64,000 nt of DNA from JBBROS01 sp965217935 (lineage in GTDB: Bacteria; Pseudomonadota; Alphaproteobacteria; Acetobacterales; Acetobacteraceae). Below, piece after piece: positions 50,466-59,477 of the stretch. The position numbers and the translations under genes were made by a program. The notes below the pieces were generated by a model. It searched no databases. It saw nothing but the letters and a program-made list of their open reading frames with translations, and was not told where the DNA came from. Position 1 is the first letter of the stretch, and each line of letters opens with the position of its first letter. The stretch lies in assembly GCA_965217935.1 (NCBI GenBank), contig OZ244581.1, positions 4,464,001 through 4,528,000 of the forward strand. The letters run 5' to 3'.

Positions 50466-52712
50466 ACCTTTCGCCCGCTCCACCTGCGTCACCCCGCCCG
50501 CGGCCCTCAGCCCGGCGATGACGTTGGCCAGGTGCTTCAAGTCCCGCACCTCGACATCCATCAGCACCTCAAAGAAATCCTGCTGCCGGTTCGTTACCTT
50601 GAGGTTGGTGATCGCCCCGTCATGCTTGGCAACCGCGTTCGTCAGCGTCGCCAGCGCCCCGGCCTGATTGGTCGCGATCGCGCTGATCCGTCCGGTATGC
50701 GCCTGCTTCAGCCGCGCCGTCTCCGCCTCGTCCCAGTCCACGTCCAGGAACCGCTCCGGCGTGGCGGAAAACGCCTCAGCCGTCGGGCATTCGCGCGTGT
50801 GGATCGTCACCCCCTTTCCGGTGCTGACGATGCCGACGATGCGGTCCCCCGGAAGCGGATGGCAGCATCCGGCGTAATGGATCACCATGCCCGCCACCAG
50901 GCCGTTGATCGGCATGCCGTCCGTGCGCGTCATCGGCCGCCCGGAGCGCGGCGGCAGGTTCGGCAGCATCCGCGGCGCGCGGGGCGCTTGCCGCAGATCC
51001 GGATAAGCGGCGTGCACCACGTCCTTCGGCCCGGTATTGCCGTTGCCCACCGCCACGTAGAGGTCATCGAGCGCCGCCGCCTTGAGCGCCTTCAGCACGC
51101 CGGCCAGCACCTTCTCCGAGCCGTCCACCCCTTCCTGCCGGAACGCCTTGGCCAACGAAGCCCGCCCCTGGTCGAAATAGGTCTGCCGCTGCTGCTGCGC
51201 CACGTAGCGCCGGACGCGCGCCCGCGCCTTGCCGGTGACGACGAACCGCTCCCATGCCGGGCTCGGCGTGCCGCCGCGGGCGGTCATCACCTCGACCTGG
51301 TCGCCGTTCTGCAGCTCATGGCGAAGCGGCATCAGCCGCCCGTTCACCTTGGCGCCGACGCAGGTGTCGCCCACGACGCTATGCACCGCGTAAGCGAAAT
51401 CGACGCTGGTCGCCCCGCGCGGCAACTGGATCAGTTGCCCTTTCGGCGTGAAACAGAAAACCTGGTCCTGATACAGTTCGAGCTTGGTGTTCTCCAGGAA
51501 ATCGTCCGCCGCCTGCGAGTTGTCCAGGATCTCAAGCAGGTCCTGCACCCAGCGGAACCGCTGCAGCTCGCTCGCCGAGGCGTCCGCCTGCTTATACAGC
51601 CAATGCGCCGCGACCCCGTTCTCGGCCACGTCGTGCATGTCCGCCGTTCTGATCTGCACTTCGATCTTCTGGTTCTGCGGCGCCCGCAGCGTCACACCGG
51701 TGTGCAGGCTGCTGTAGCCGTTCGACTTCGGCGTGCTGATGTAGTCCTTGAACCGCCCCGCGATCACCGGATACGCGGCATGGATCGACCCGAGCGCCAT
51801 GTAGCACGCATCGCGCGACGGCATGACCACCCGGAACGCCATGATGTCCGACAACTGCTCGAACGTGACGTTGCGCCGCTGCATCTTCTCCCAGATCGAG
51901 AAGATCGACTTCTCCCGCCCGGTGATCTCGACCGGCGGCGCCCCGCCCTCCGCGCAGACCCGGCGCAGCTCCTCTTTCACCTCGTCGATCACGTCGGCGC
52001 CTTGGCCGCGCAGGAAATTGAGGCGCGCCTGGATCGTGTCGTACGCCTCAGGCTCCAACTGCGCGAAGGCGAGCGTCTGCAACTCGGTCTTCAGGCCGTC
52101 CATGCCGATCCGCTCGGCGAGCGGGGCGTAGATCTCCATCGTCTCGCCCGCGATCCGCTGCCGCCGGTCACGGCTCGCCACGTAATGCAGGGTCCGCATG
52201 TTGTGCAGCCGGTCAGCCAGCTTCACCAGCAAGACGCGGATATCCTTGCTCATGGCCAGCACGAGCTTGCGGAAGTTCTCTGCCTGTTTGGTGCGGTCCG
52301 ACTGCAGCTCCAGCCGGGTCAGTTTCGTCACGCCGTCGACCAGTCCGCCCACGGTCTGCCCGAAGCGCCGGTCGATCTCGGCGCGCGTGACCCCCGTGTC
52401 TTCGATCACGTCGTGCAGCAACGCCGTGACAATGCTGGCCGAATCCAGGCGGTAGGCGGCCAGGATGGCGGCCACGGCGAGCGGATGGGTGATGTACGGG
52501 TCGCCATTGTCGCGCGACTGCTTGCCATGCGCCTGCGCCGCCAGCGCGTAGGCCGCATCAATTATCTCGACGTTCGCGCGCGGATCATAGCGGCGAACCG
52601 TCTCGGCGAGCTCACAAGGATTTAGCTGTCGGAGCCGGGCCTGGCCATCTGTCGCCAAGCCATCTGGCGCCCGAACGGCGCCGCGCCAGGGCTGGGAGCG
52701 GTCAACGATCAT
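50463..52712 (-). CDS. rel: Bifunctional (p)ppGpp synthetase/hydrolase (Rel/SpoT)
   Basis: A 749-residue stringent-response enzyme. The order is the HD hydrolase domain (THPLAVAAILA, LLHDVIEDTG, KLADRLHNMRTL), the synthetase domain (RFKDYISTPKSNGYSSLHTG, EVQIRTADMHDVAENG), TGS (VFCFTPKGQLIQLPRGATSV), a zinc-finger/helical region (HYAGCCHPLPGD) and a C-terminal ACT domain. Both catalytic sites look intact, so it should make and degrade ppGpp. It lies between rpoZ (20 bp upstream) and acpS, whose translation may depend on rel through the repeat chain. Confidence 0.95.
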   Translation of the reverse strand: MIVDRSQPWRGAVRAPDGLATDGQARLRQLNPCELAETVRRYDPRANVEIIDAAYALAAQAHGKQSRDNGDPYITHPLAVAAILAAYRLDSASIVTALLHDVIEDTGVTRAEIDRRFGQTVGGLVDGVTKLTRLELQSDRTKQAENFRKLVLAMSKDIRVLLVKLADRLHNMRTLHYVASRDRRQRIAGETMEIYAPLAERIGMDGLKTELQTLAFAQLEPEAYDTIQARLNFLRGQGADVIDEVKEELRRVCAEGGAPPVEITGREKSIFSIWEKMQRRNVTFEQLSDIMAFRVVMPSRDACYMALGSIHAAYPVIAGRFKDYISTPKSNGYSSLHTGVTLRAPQNQKIEVQIRTADMHDVAENGVAAHWLYKQADASASELQRFRWVQDLLEILDNSQAADDFLENTKLELYQDQVFCFTPKGQLIQLPRGATSVDFAYAVHSVVGDTCVGAKVNGRLMPLRHELQNGDQVEVMTARGGTPSPAWERFVVTGKARARVRRYVAQQQRQTYFDQGRASLAKAFRQEGVDGSEKVLAGVLKALKAAALDDLYVAVGNGNTGPKDVVHAAYPDLRQAPRAPRMLPNLPPRSGRPMTRTDGMPINGLVAGMVIHYAGCCHPLPGDRIVGIVSTGKGVTIHTRECPTAEAFSATPERFLDVDWDEAETARLKQAHTGRISAIATNQAGALATLTNAVAKHDGAITNLKVTNRQQDFFEVLMDVEVRDLKHLANVIAGLRAAGGVTQVERAKG

Positions 52713-52732
52713 TGACCACCCCGTTCACGCGC

Positions 52733-53134
52733 TCAACGCCGAGCGCGGCCACCCAACTCGGCCTCGATCGCGGCCTCGATGTCCTCCGGCGAGAGGTCCT
52801 CGACCGGCATGTTGGCCGCTTCCTCTTCCGCCGACACATCCTGCAAGCCGAAGATGTTCTGGTCGGTCGGGATCAGGTCGAGCACCTCCTCGTCGGCAGG
52901 CTCCGGCTCCGGCGCGCGCGAGAGCGACTTGATCAGGTCCTGCTCCAGCGCCGGGCGATCCACCGTCTCCTCCGCGATCTCGCGCAGCGCGACGACCGGG
53001 TTCTTGTCGTCGTCCCGGTCGATCGTCAACTCCTCGCCCCGGCTGAGGTTGCGGGCACGCTGGGCGGCAAGCAACACCAGCTCAAATCGATTCGGGACTT
53101 TCTCAACGCAGTCTTCGACGGTGACGCGCGCCAT
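52733..53134 (-). CDS. rpoZ: RNA polymerase omega subunit
   Basis: A 133-residue omega subunit. The N-terminal MARVTVEDCVEKVPNRFELV and LLAAQRARNLSRGEE are conserved, followed by ALREIAEETV. The acidic C-terminal tail (PEPEPADEEVLDL, EDIEAAIEAEL) is longer than in E. coli, as is usual in alphaproteobacteria. It directly precedes rel, which fits the omega-ppGpp functional link. Confidence 0.95.
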   Translation of the reverse strand: MARVTVEDCVEKVPNRFELVLLAAQRARNLSRGEELTIDRDDDKNPVVALREIAEETVDRPALEQDLIKSLSRAPEPEPADEEVLDLIPTDQNIFGLQDVSAEEEAANMPVEDLSPEDIEAAIEAELGGRARR

Positions 53135-53194
53135 GCGCTCAACCTCCAGCGGCTATGAAAAGGATAGACGTCTGCAAATAGGCGCAGAAGCGGT

Positions 53195-53701
53195 TCAGGG
53201 CAAGGGCGTCGCGGTCGTCGGGTCCGGCAGCGCCGCGAACAGTTGCGCGGCCGTCCGCTTGAGCGCCGGATGCCGCCAATCCGGCGCCACGTCGCAGAGC
53301 GGCGCCAGGACGAAGGCACGCTCGGCCATGCGCGGATGCGGCAGGACGAGCGCCAGAGCATCGAGCACGAGGCTATCCATGGCGAGCAGATCCAAATCGA
53401 GCGTCCGCGCCGCGTTCGCAACGCTCCTCACCCGCCCGGCATCCGCTTCCAGCCGGTGCAGCCCGTGCAGCAGAGCCAAAGGGTCCGCCTCCCCCTCCAG
53501 GCGCACGACCCCGTTCACGTAGTCCGGTTGCGAGGACGGCGGCCATGCGGGCGACCGATACCATCGTGAGCGCGCCGCCATGCGCAAATCATGCCAGGGC
53601 GCCAGACAATCCGCGGCCCACGTGCAAGTCTCGATCGGCGTCCTGCCGTCCGCGCCCGCAAGATTCGCGCCAATGGCTATCAGAATTGTGTTGTAAACCA
53701 C
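53195..53701 (-). CDS. folK: 2-amino-4-hydroxy-6-hydroxymethyldihydropteridine pyrophosphokinase
   Basis: A 168-residue folate-pathway kinase. The N-terminus ILIAIGANLAG, the central SQPDYVNGVVRLEG, the catalytic ARTLDLDLLAMD (Asp pair) and LPHPRMAERAFVLAPL are diagnostic of HPPK. The GTG at 53701, with GAGGA about 13 nt upstream, is preferred. An ATG at 53740 in the same frame is possible. It is the first gene of the operon running to recO and is divergent from the NYN gene, with an AT-rich promoter region between them. Confidence 0.9.
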   Translation of the reverse strand: MVYNTILIAIGANLAGADGRTPIETCTWAADCLAPWHDLRMAARSRWYRSPAWPPSSQPDYVNGVVRLEGEADPLALLHGLHRLEADAGRVRSVANAARTLDLDLLAMDSLVLDALALVLPHPRMAERAFVLAPLCDVAPDWRHPALKRTAAQLFAALPDPTTATPLP

Positions 53702-53778
53702 TCTTTCAGTCGTTCCTCGTTTCAGGGTAGGATAGAACATGGCAGGCTTGGTTTGGCCAGGCACTCAGGAACATTATT

Positions 53779-54375
53779 ATGCATTTCTCTATAAACGACC
53801 GTACGGCCCTGTTCATTGATGGCGCAAATTTGTTTTCATCGTCGCGCCACCTCGGTTTCGAGATTGATTACCGCAACCTGCTGTCGTATTTCCGCACGCA
53901 GACCAACGTAGTGCGTGCATACTACTACTCTGCCCTGCTCGACACGGACGAGTATTCCCCCCTTCGCCCCCTGACCGACTGGCTCGCCTACAACGGATAC
54001 ACGCTCGTAACCAAAACCGCCCGCGAATTCACCGACGCCGCCGGTCGGCGCCGGGTCAAAGGCAACATGGACGTCGAGTTGGCCGTCGACATGCTGGAAA
54101 TGGCGCCGCGTCTCGACCACGCCGTGCTGTTCAGCGGCGACAGCGACTTCCGCCGGCTTATCGAAGCCGTCCAGAGGCAAGGGGTGCGGGTGTCCGTCGT
54201 GTCCTCGGTCAAGACGCAGCCCCCCATGGCCGCGGACGAGTTGCGCCGCCAGGCCGACCAATTCCTCGAACTCGCCGACATCGCCCCTGAGTTCACCCGC
54301 CGCGGACCGGACCCGCGCCGCAACAATCACCGGCAGCCGCACGACCCGGTCGATACCGCGGCCGATGCCGGCTGA
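53779..54375 (+). CDS. NYN domain (PIN-like) ribonuclease-type protein
   Basis: A 198-residue protein of the NYN/DUF88 (LabA-like) group of PIN-fold nucleases. The acidic metal-site residues are in FIDGANLF, KGNMDVELAVDM and LFSGDSDFRRLIEA. The C-terminal 40 residues are basic and disordered-looking (RRGPDPRRNNHRQPH). AGGAACATTATT precedes the ATG. It overlaps the uracil-DNA glycosylase gene by 11 bp, implying co-expression. The RNA target is unknown. Confidence 0.88.
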   Translation: MHFSINDRTALFIDGANLFSSSRHLGFEIDYRNLLSYFRTQTNVVRAYYYSALLDTDEYSPLRPLTDWLAYNGYTLVTKTAREFTDAAGRRRVKGNMDVELAVDMLEMAPRLDHAVLFSGDSDFRRLIEAVQRQGVRVSVVSSVKTQPPMAADELRRQADQFLELADIAPEFTRRGPDPRRNNHRQPHDPVDTAADAG

Positions 54376-55030
54376 CGCGCCTCGCCCGGCCGCCCCGCCT
54401 CACGACTGCCCGCTTTGCCCCCGGCTCGTTGACTACCGCCGGGCGAACCAGGCCGCGAATCCGGCCTGGTTCAATGCTCCAGTTCCGAGTTGGGGCCCGT
54501 CCGATGCCCCGTTGCTGATCGTCGGCATGGCCCCGGGGGTCAAGGGCGCCAACCGCACGGGCCGGCCGTTCACCGGCGATCACGCCGGGCTGCTGCTCTA
54601 CCAGACCTTGCTGAAATACGGCTTGGCCGAAGGCAGCTACGAAGCCCGGCCGGATGACGGCTTGATCCTGCGCCGCTGCAGGGTGGTGAACGCGGTGCGC
54701 TGCGTCCCGCCGAAGAACCTGCCGGTGCCGGCGGAAATCCGCGCCTGCAATCCGTTCCTCGCCTCAGAGATCTCGGCCATGCCGTCACTTCGCGTCATCT
54801 TGGCGTTGGGGGTGCTGTCCCATAACGCCGTCCTGCGCGCGGCCGGGCTGATCCCGAGCCGAACGCCGTTTAAGCACGGCGCCAGCGTCCCGCTGCCGTC
54901 CGGGTTGGCACTGACCGATTGTTATCACGTGTCCCGCTACAACACGAACACGGGCGTTCTGACCAAGGCTATGTTTGAAAACCTGGTCGGAAACATAACT
55001 GAGGGCTTGTCCGAGGCCGGACAGGATTGA
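54365..55030 (+). CDS. Family 5 uracil-DNA glycosylase (UdgB type)
   Basis: A 221-residue base-excision repair enzyme. [4Fe-4S] ligands are CPLCPRL, CVPPKN and CNPF. The active-site motif GMAPGVKGANRTGRPFTGD is the family-5 form, which has no polar Asp/Asn at the usual water-activating site, and HVSRYNTNTG is the second motif. Such enzymes remove uracil and other deaminated bases. The start lies inside the NYN gene. A hairpin terminator follows the stop. Confidence 0.9.
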   Translation: MPADAPRPAAPPHDCPLCPRLVDYRRANQAANPAWFNAPVPSWGPSDAPLLIVGMAPGVKGANRTGRPFTGDHAGLLLYQTLLKYGLAEGSYEARPDDGLILRRCRVVNAVRCVPPKNLPVPAEIRACNPFLASEISAMPSLRVILALGVLSHNAVLRAAGLIPSRTPFKHGASVPLPSGLALTDCYHVSRYNTNTGVLTKAMFENLVGNITEGLSEAGQD

Positions 55031-55036
55031 GTCCAC

Positions 55037-55073
55037 GCCTTTTTATGTCAGTTAACTGGCAGTAAAGGCTTTT
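55037..55073 (+). terminator. Intrinsic terminator between convergent udg and GGDEF genes
   Basis: GCCTTT (55037-55042) pairs with AAAGGC (55064-55069) around an inner TGTCAG/CTGGCA stem that contains the palindrome CAGTTAACTG, followed by TTTT. It starts 6 bp after the glycosylase stop and ends 9 bp before the 3' end of the opposing gene, so it can serve the glycosylase transcript. Confidence 0.65.
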
Positions 55074-55082
55074 CTCATTGAT

Positions 55083-56183
55083 TCATCCAGCACCGGAGAA
55101 ACCGCCGCCGGTCTCGCTGCACACTCGGTTGCGTCCGTTTTCCTTGGCTTGATACAGCGCCAGGTCGGCACGCTCCATCCAGGATGAGAGAGCCTCACCA
55201 GGCTGATACTGCGCAACGCCCGCGGACAGCGTGACCGGGTTGATCGATCGCTTCGACGTGCTTTTCGCCAGCCGCTTGCCGGCCATGGCCTCGCAGATCT
55301 GCGTCGCCACGACCGCCGCCGCCCGTGCATCCGCGCCGATCAGCAGAATGGCAAACTCCTCGCCGCCGTAACGCGAGACGGTATCGCGCCCTTTGACGCT
55401 CTCCGAGAGCAGCCGGGCAACGAGGCGGAGCACCAGGTCGCCGATGCGGTGGCCATGCACGTCGTTGAAGCGCTTGAAGTGGTCGACGTCGAACAAGATG
55501 ACCGAAACCACGAGCGACGGGTCGGCGCGGACCTGGGCGGCAACGCGCTTCAGCTTGGCGTCGAACGCCCTCCGGTTGGTGATGGCCGTCAGCGCATCGG
55601 TGGTCGCCTCGGTCTTGGCGACGTTGAGCGACTGCCGGAGCTTCGAGACCCGGGTGATCGCCGCCGCAAGCTGTTGCTCCAGGACACGGTTCCGCTCCGC
55701 CGCGTTCGTCGTCGCCGCGGTCAGCGCCGCGACCGCCGCCGCAAGGCTGCTGATCGTGGGCGTTCCGGCCAGTCGCGACGCCCAGCCCGACAGGCTGTCC
55801 CCATACTCGGCAACGGCGGCCTGGTTGCCGGCGACGCTGCGGATCAGGCTGTCCGCCGCGGCTTGGATCGCTTCAGCCCCGGCGCTGACTTCCTCGACGT
55901 CGATCTCGGCGCCCGACAAGAATTGCCGGTGGATGTTGTCGAGCAATGCGGGCGTCAGGCATGCGCCCTGCTCAACGTGATGCTCGATGCAAGCGGACAA
56001 TGCGTGGTTGGCGAGGCTGCGATGGGCGAACCACACCTCGTAGGCCCGCGGCGTCGGAACGATGCCGAGCTGTTTCATTTCGCCCCATACCGCCGCCCCC
56101 AATTCGAGCAACCGGTCGGCCTTTTTGTCGCGAGCCGATGCGGCCGCGAAATTCAGCTCGGAAAGGGAGAGTGATTTTGACAT
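55083..56183 (-). CDS. Diguanylate cyclase (GGDEF)
   Basis: A 366-residue cytoplasmic c-di-GMP synthase. The N-terminal ~150 residues are a helical region of the type often found before GGDEF domains in alphaproteobacteria (GIVPTPRAYEVWFAHRSLAN). A short coiled coil precedes the catalytic domain (VILFDVDHFKRFNDVHGHRIGD, SRYGGEEFAILL, ALYQAKENGRNRV). The active site GGEEF is intact. No RxxD inhibitory site is present at its usual place before it, so product feedback may be absent. No transmembrane segment was seen. Confidence 0.92.
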   Translation of the reverse strand: MSKSLSLSELNFAAASARDKKADRLLELGAAVWGEMKQLGIVPTPRAYEVWFAHRSLANHALSACIEHHVEQGACLTPALLDNIHRQFLSGAEIDVEEVSAGAEAIQAAADSLIRSVAGNQAAVAEYGDSLSGWASRLAGTPTISSLAAAVAALTAATTNAAERNRVLEQQLAAAITRVSKLRQSLNVAKTEATTDALTAITNRRAFDAKLKRVAAQVRADPSLVVSVILFDVDHFKRFNDVHGHRIGDLVLRLVARLLSESVKGRDTVSRYGGEEFAILLIGADARAAAVVATQICEAMAGKRLAKSTSKRSINPVTLSAGVAQYQPGEALSSWMERADLALYQAKENGRNRVCSETGGGFSGAG

Positions 56184-56322
56184 TTATCGACTTCTATAAT
56201 GCCGATTTATTACACCACTTTAATCAGTGCCTCAAGTTTGTCTTGACATTATCTGACAAAATTCAGGCCGATCATGCAATCATGATTGGCGACCCGACGA
56301 CCGTATTCCCCGGCTGCGCCGG

Positions 56323-59300
56323 TCAGCCGCCGCTCCGCAGCAACAACTCCGCATTGCCCCCGGCCGCCGCGGTGTTCGTCGTGACAGTCTGCTCCGTCGC
56401 GAACCGCGGCAGGTAATGCGGCCCGCCCGCCTTCGGCCCGGTCCCGGAAAGCCCGTGGCCGCCGAACGGCTGCACGCCGACCACCGCCCCAATCATATTC
56501 CGGTTGACATAGACGTTCCCCGTCGCCGTCGCCTCCGCCACGAACGCCGCCACCGCGTCGATGCGCGATTGCACTCCCAAGGTCAGCCCATACCCGGTCC
56601 CCGCGATGGAGCGGAGCAACGCCGAGAGCTCCCCAGCCCGGAAACGGACGACGTGCAAGACCGGCCCGAACACCTCCGCCCCGAGCGCGTCCACGGACGG
56701 CAGCTCGAAGATATGCGGCCCGACATATTGGCCCGGCGGCGCCGCTGCCGCCAGATGCACCCGCGCCGTCCGCTTCATCGCCTCGATGTGCGCCAGCAGC
56801 GCCGCGTGCGCCTCCGCATCGATCACCGGCCCGACCGACGTCCCCAGCTCGCGCGGGTCGCCGACCGACAACGCCTCCGCCGCGCCGGCAATGGTCTCGA
56901 TCACCCGGTCCGCCACGCTGTCCTGCACGCAAAGCAGCCGCAAGGCCGAGCACCGCTGCCCCGCGGAGCGAAAGGCCGAGACGACCACATCGTCGGCCAC
57001 CTGCTCCGGAAGCGCCGTCGCGTCCACGATCATGGCGTTGATCCCGCCCGTCTCGGCAATGAGCGGCACGATCGGGCCTTCCTTCGCGGCCAAGGCCCGG
57101 TTGATCCGCCGCGCCACCGCGCCCGACCCCGTGAACGCGACCCCCGCCGCCGCCTCATGCGCGACCAGCGCCGCCCCGGCCGCGCCATCCCCCGGGACAA
57201 CGTGCAGCGCCGACCCCGGCACGCCCGCCCAATGCAGCAGCCGCACCGCGAAGCAGCCGATCAGCGGCGTCTGCTCCGCCGGCTTGGCGACGACGGCATT
57301 GCCCGCCATCAGCGCCGCCGCCGCCTGCCCCATGAAGATCGCCAATGGGAAGTTCCACGGCGAGATCGCCACGAACGCGCCCCGCCCGCGCAGGCGCAAC
57401 AGGTTCCGCTCGCCCGTTGGCCCCGGCAGAACCTCGTCGGCCCCGAACAGCCGGCGCCCCTCAACGGCGTAGTAGCGGCAGAAATCCACCGCCTCGCGCA
57501 CCTCCGCCAGCGCGTCGTCCAGCGTCTTGCCCGCCTCCGCTTGCAGCAGGTGCAGCGCCGGGCCGGGGTCCGCCTCCAGCCGGTCCGCCGCCCGCTCCAG
57601 CGCCGCGGCCCGCTCGTCGGCGCGCGTCCGCCGCCATCCCTCGAACCCGGCTTGCGCCGCCGCCATCGCCTCGCCCACCAGATCGGACTCGATCACGGCG
57701 CCCACCACGGAGCCGTCGATCGGGCTCAGCACCGCCCGCGAAGGCCCATCCCTGTCCGCGCCGTCGATCACCGGCCCGGCCCGGAACGGCCCCGCCCCGC
57801 TTCCCCGAACCATCGCCAGCAAAGCATCCCGCGACGCACGGTCCCCCAGCTCCACCCCGCGCGAGTTCCGCCGCCCCGGCCCGAACAGATCCCGCGGCAG
57901 CGGCAGCCCTTCCTGCCGCGCCTGCCGCGCATCACCGACCAGCGCCGCCGGGCGGGCCAGAAGCCGCTCGGCCGGCACGGACGCATCGGCCGCAACCGCG
58001 ACGAAGCTCGAATTCGCCCCGTTCTCCAGCAGCCGCCGCACCAGATAGGCCAGCAGGTCCCGATGCCCGCCCACCGGCGCGTAGGTGCGGCAAGCAGCCC
58101 CGGGCCGGCTCTTGAGCAGATGCGCGTAAAGCGCGTCGCCCATGCCGTGCAGCCGCTGGAACTCGTAGCCGTCCACGCCGCCAGCCCGCTCGATGATCGC
58201 CGCCACCGTCAGCGCATTGTGCGTGGCGAACTGCGGATAAAGCCGCGGCCGCGCCCGGAGCAACGCCTCCGCGCAGGCGACGTAGGCCAGGTCCGTCATC
58301 GCCTTGCGGGTGAACACCGGGTAATCGTCGAGCCCGCGCTCCTGCGCCCGCTTCACCTCGGTATCCCAGTAGGCGCCCTTCACCAGCCGCACCATCAATT
58401 GCCGGTCCAGCCGCTCAGCCAGCCCGGCCGCCCAGTCGATCACCGCCGGCGCGCGCTTCTGATAAGCCTGCACCGCCAGCCCGAAACCGCCCCACCCCGC
58501 CAACTCCGCATCCGCCAGCACCGCCGCGATCACGTCCAGCGACAGCTCAAGCCGGTCCGCCTCCTCCGCATCGATCGTGAAATTGAGGTCATACCGCCGC
58601 GCCTGCCGCGCCAGCCCGGTCACGCTCGGAACCAGCTCGGCCATCACCCGCGCCCCGTTCATCGCCTCGTAGCGCGGATGCAGCGCCGACAACTTGACCG
58701 AAATGCCCGGACGGTCCGGCAACGCCCGGTTCCCCGCCGCCCGCCCGATCGCCTCGATGGCGTCGGCGTAGCTCCGCCCATACCGCGCCGCGTCCGCCTC
58801 GGTCCGCGCCCCCTCCCCCAGCATGTCGAACGAATACCGATACAGCCGCCCATCGCCCGACGCCGCCCGGCGCAACGCCGCCCCGATCGTCTCGCCCAGC
58901 ACGAAATGGCCGCCCATCACCCGCATCGCCTGCCGCGCCGCCGCCCGGATCGCCGGCGTCCCGAGCCGGCGCGACAACCCGGCAAGCACCCCCTCCGGCG
59001 TTTCCCCCGGCGCGACGATGCGGCTCGACAGCCCGAGCGCCCACGTCGTCGCCTGCACCAGCATCGCCCCGCTGCTGCTGGCATGATGCTGGAACCCGCC
59101 CTGCCCCAGCCGGTCCTCGATCAGCCGGTCCTGCGTCGCCGCGTCCGGCACCCGCAGCAGCGCCTCGGCCAGCGTCATCAGCGCCAGCCCCTCCTTGGTG
59201 GACAGCGCATACTCCCGCAGCATCTCCTCTACGCCGCCGAACCCGCCCGCCTCTGCCCGGATCGCGCCGATCAGCGCGCGCGCCTCGGCATCGACCCGCG

Positions 59301-59412
59301 CCTCCCGCCCCGGCGACAGCGTGGCGCCGGCCAGCAGCCGCCCGGCAATCGCCGCGTCGTCCTCCGCGTACGGCGCGGCGAAGGCAGTGTCTTGAGGCAT
59401 CGCGCTATCCAC
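56323..59412 (-). CDS. putA: Bifunctional proline dehydrogenase / glutamate-semialdehyde dehydrogenase
   Basis: A 1029-residue proline catabolism enzyme oxidising proline to glutamate. The proline dehydrogenase barrel covers about residues 100-440 (NFTIDAEEADRLELSLDVI, RLVKGAYWDTEVKRAQ, YEFQRLHGMGDALY). The aldehyde dehydrogenase domain follows (SPWNFPLAIFMGQAAAALMA, TGSGAVARRINRAL, catalytic Cys in SAGQRCSALRLL). The N-terminal ribbon-helix-helix repressor domain of E. coli PutA is missing, so it is a non-DNA-binding form. No separate put regulator adjoins it. Confidence 0.95.
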   Translation of the reverse strand: MDSAMPQDTAFAAPYAEDDAAIAGRLLAGATLSPGREARVDAEARALIGAIRAEAGGFGGVEEMLREYALSTKEGLALMTLAEALLRVPDAATQDRLIEDRLGQGGFQHHASSSGAMLVQATTWALGLSSRIVAPGETPEGVLAGLSRRLGTPAIRAAARQAMRVMGGHFVLGETIGAALRRAASGDGRLYRYSFDMLGEGARTEADAARYGRSYADAIEAIGRAAGNRALPDRPGISVKLSALHPRYEAMNGARVMAELVPSVTGLARQARRYDLNFTIDAEEADRLELSLDVIAAVLADAELAGWGGFGLAVQAYQKRAPAVIDWAAGLAERLDRQLMVRLVKGAYWDTEVKRAQERGLDDYPVFTRKAMTDLAYVACAEALLRARPRLYPQFATHNALTVAAIIERAGGVDGYEFQRLHGMGDALYAHLLKSRPGAACRTYAPVGGHRDLLAYLVRRLLENGANSSFVAVAADASVPAERLLARPAALVGDARQARQEGLPLPRDLFGPGRRNSRGVELGDRASRDALLAMVRGSGAGPFRAGPVIDGADRDGPSRAVLSPIDGSVVGAVIESDLVGEAMAAAQAGFEGWRRTRADERAAALERAADRLEADPGPALHLLQAEAGKTLDDALAEVREAVDFCRYYAVEGRRLFGADEVLPGPTGERNLLRLRGRGAFVAISPWNFPLAIFMGQAAAALMAGNAVVAKPAEQTPLIGCFAVRLLHWAGVPGSALHVVPGDGAAGAALVAHEAAAGVAFTGSGAVARRINRALAAKEGPIVPLIAETGGINAMIVDATALPEQVADDVVVSAFRSAGQRCSALRLLCVQDSVADRVIETIAGAAEALSVGDPRELGTSVGPVIDAEAHAALLAHIEAMKRTARVHLAAAAPPGQYVGPHIFELPSVDALGAEVFGPVLHVVRFRAGELSALLRSIAGTGYGLTLGVQSRIDAVAAFVAEATATGNVYVNRNMIGAVVGVQPFGGHGLSGTGPKAGGPHYLPRFATEQTVTTNTAAAGGNAELLLRSGG

Positions 59413-59477
59413 GTCTCGTCTCCGGCTCTCCCCGCACTATCCTCCAGCAAGGCCCGGCAATCGAGCGCTTTGCGCGC

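Noticed and set aside
52560..52620. Possible repeat-like sequence at the start of rel
   Set aside because: A translated resemblance to the repeat (RARIIAANRLGE) is not supported at the DNA level; this is coding sequence of rel.
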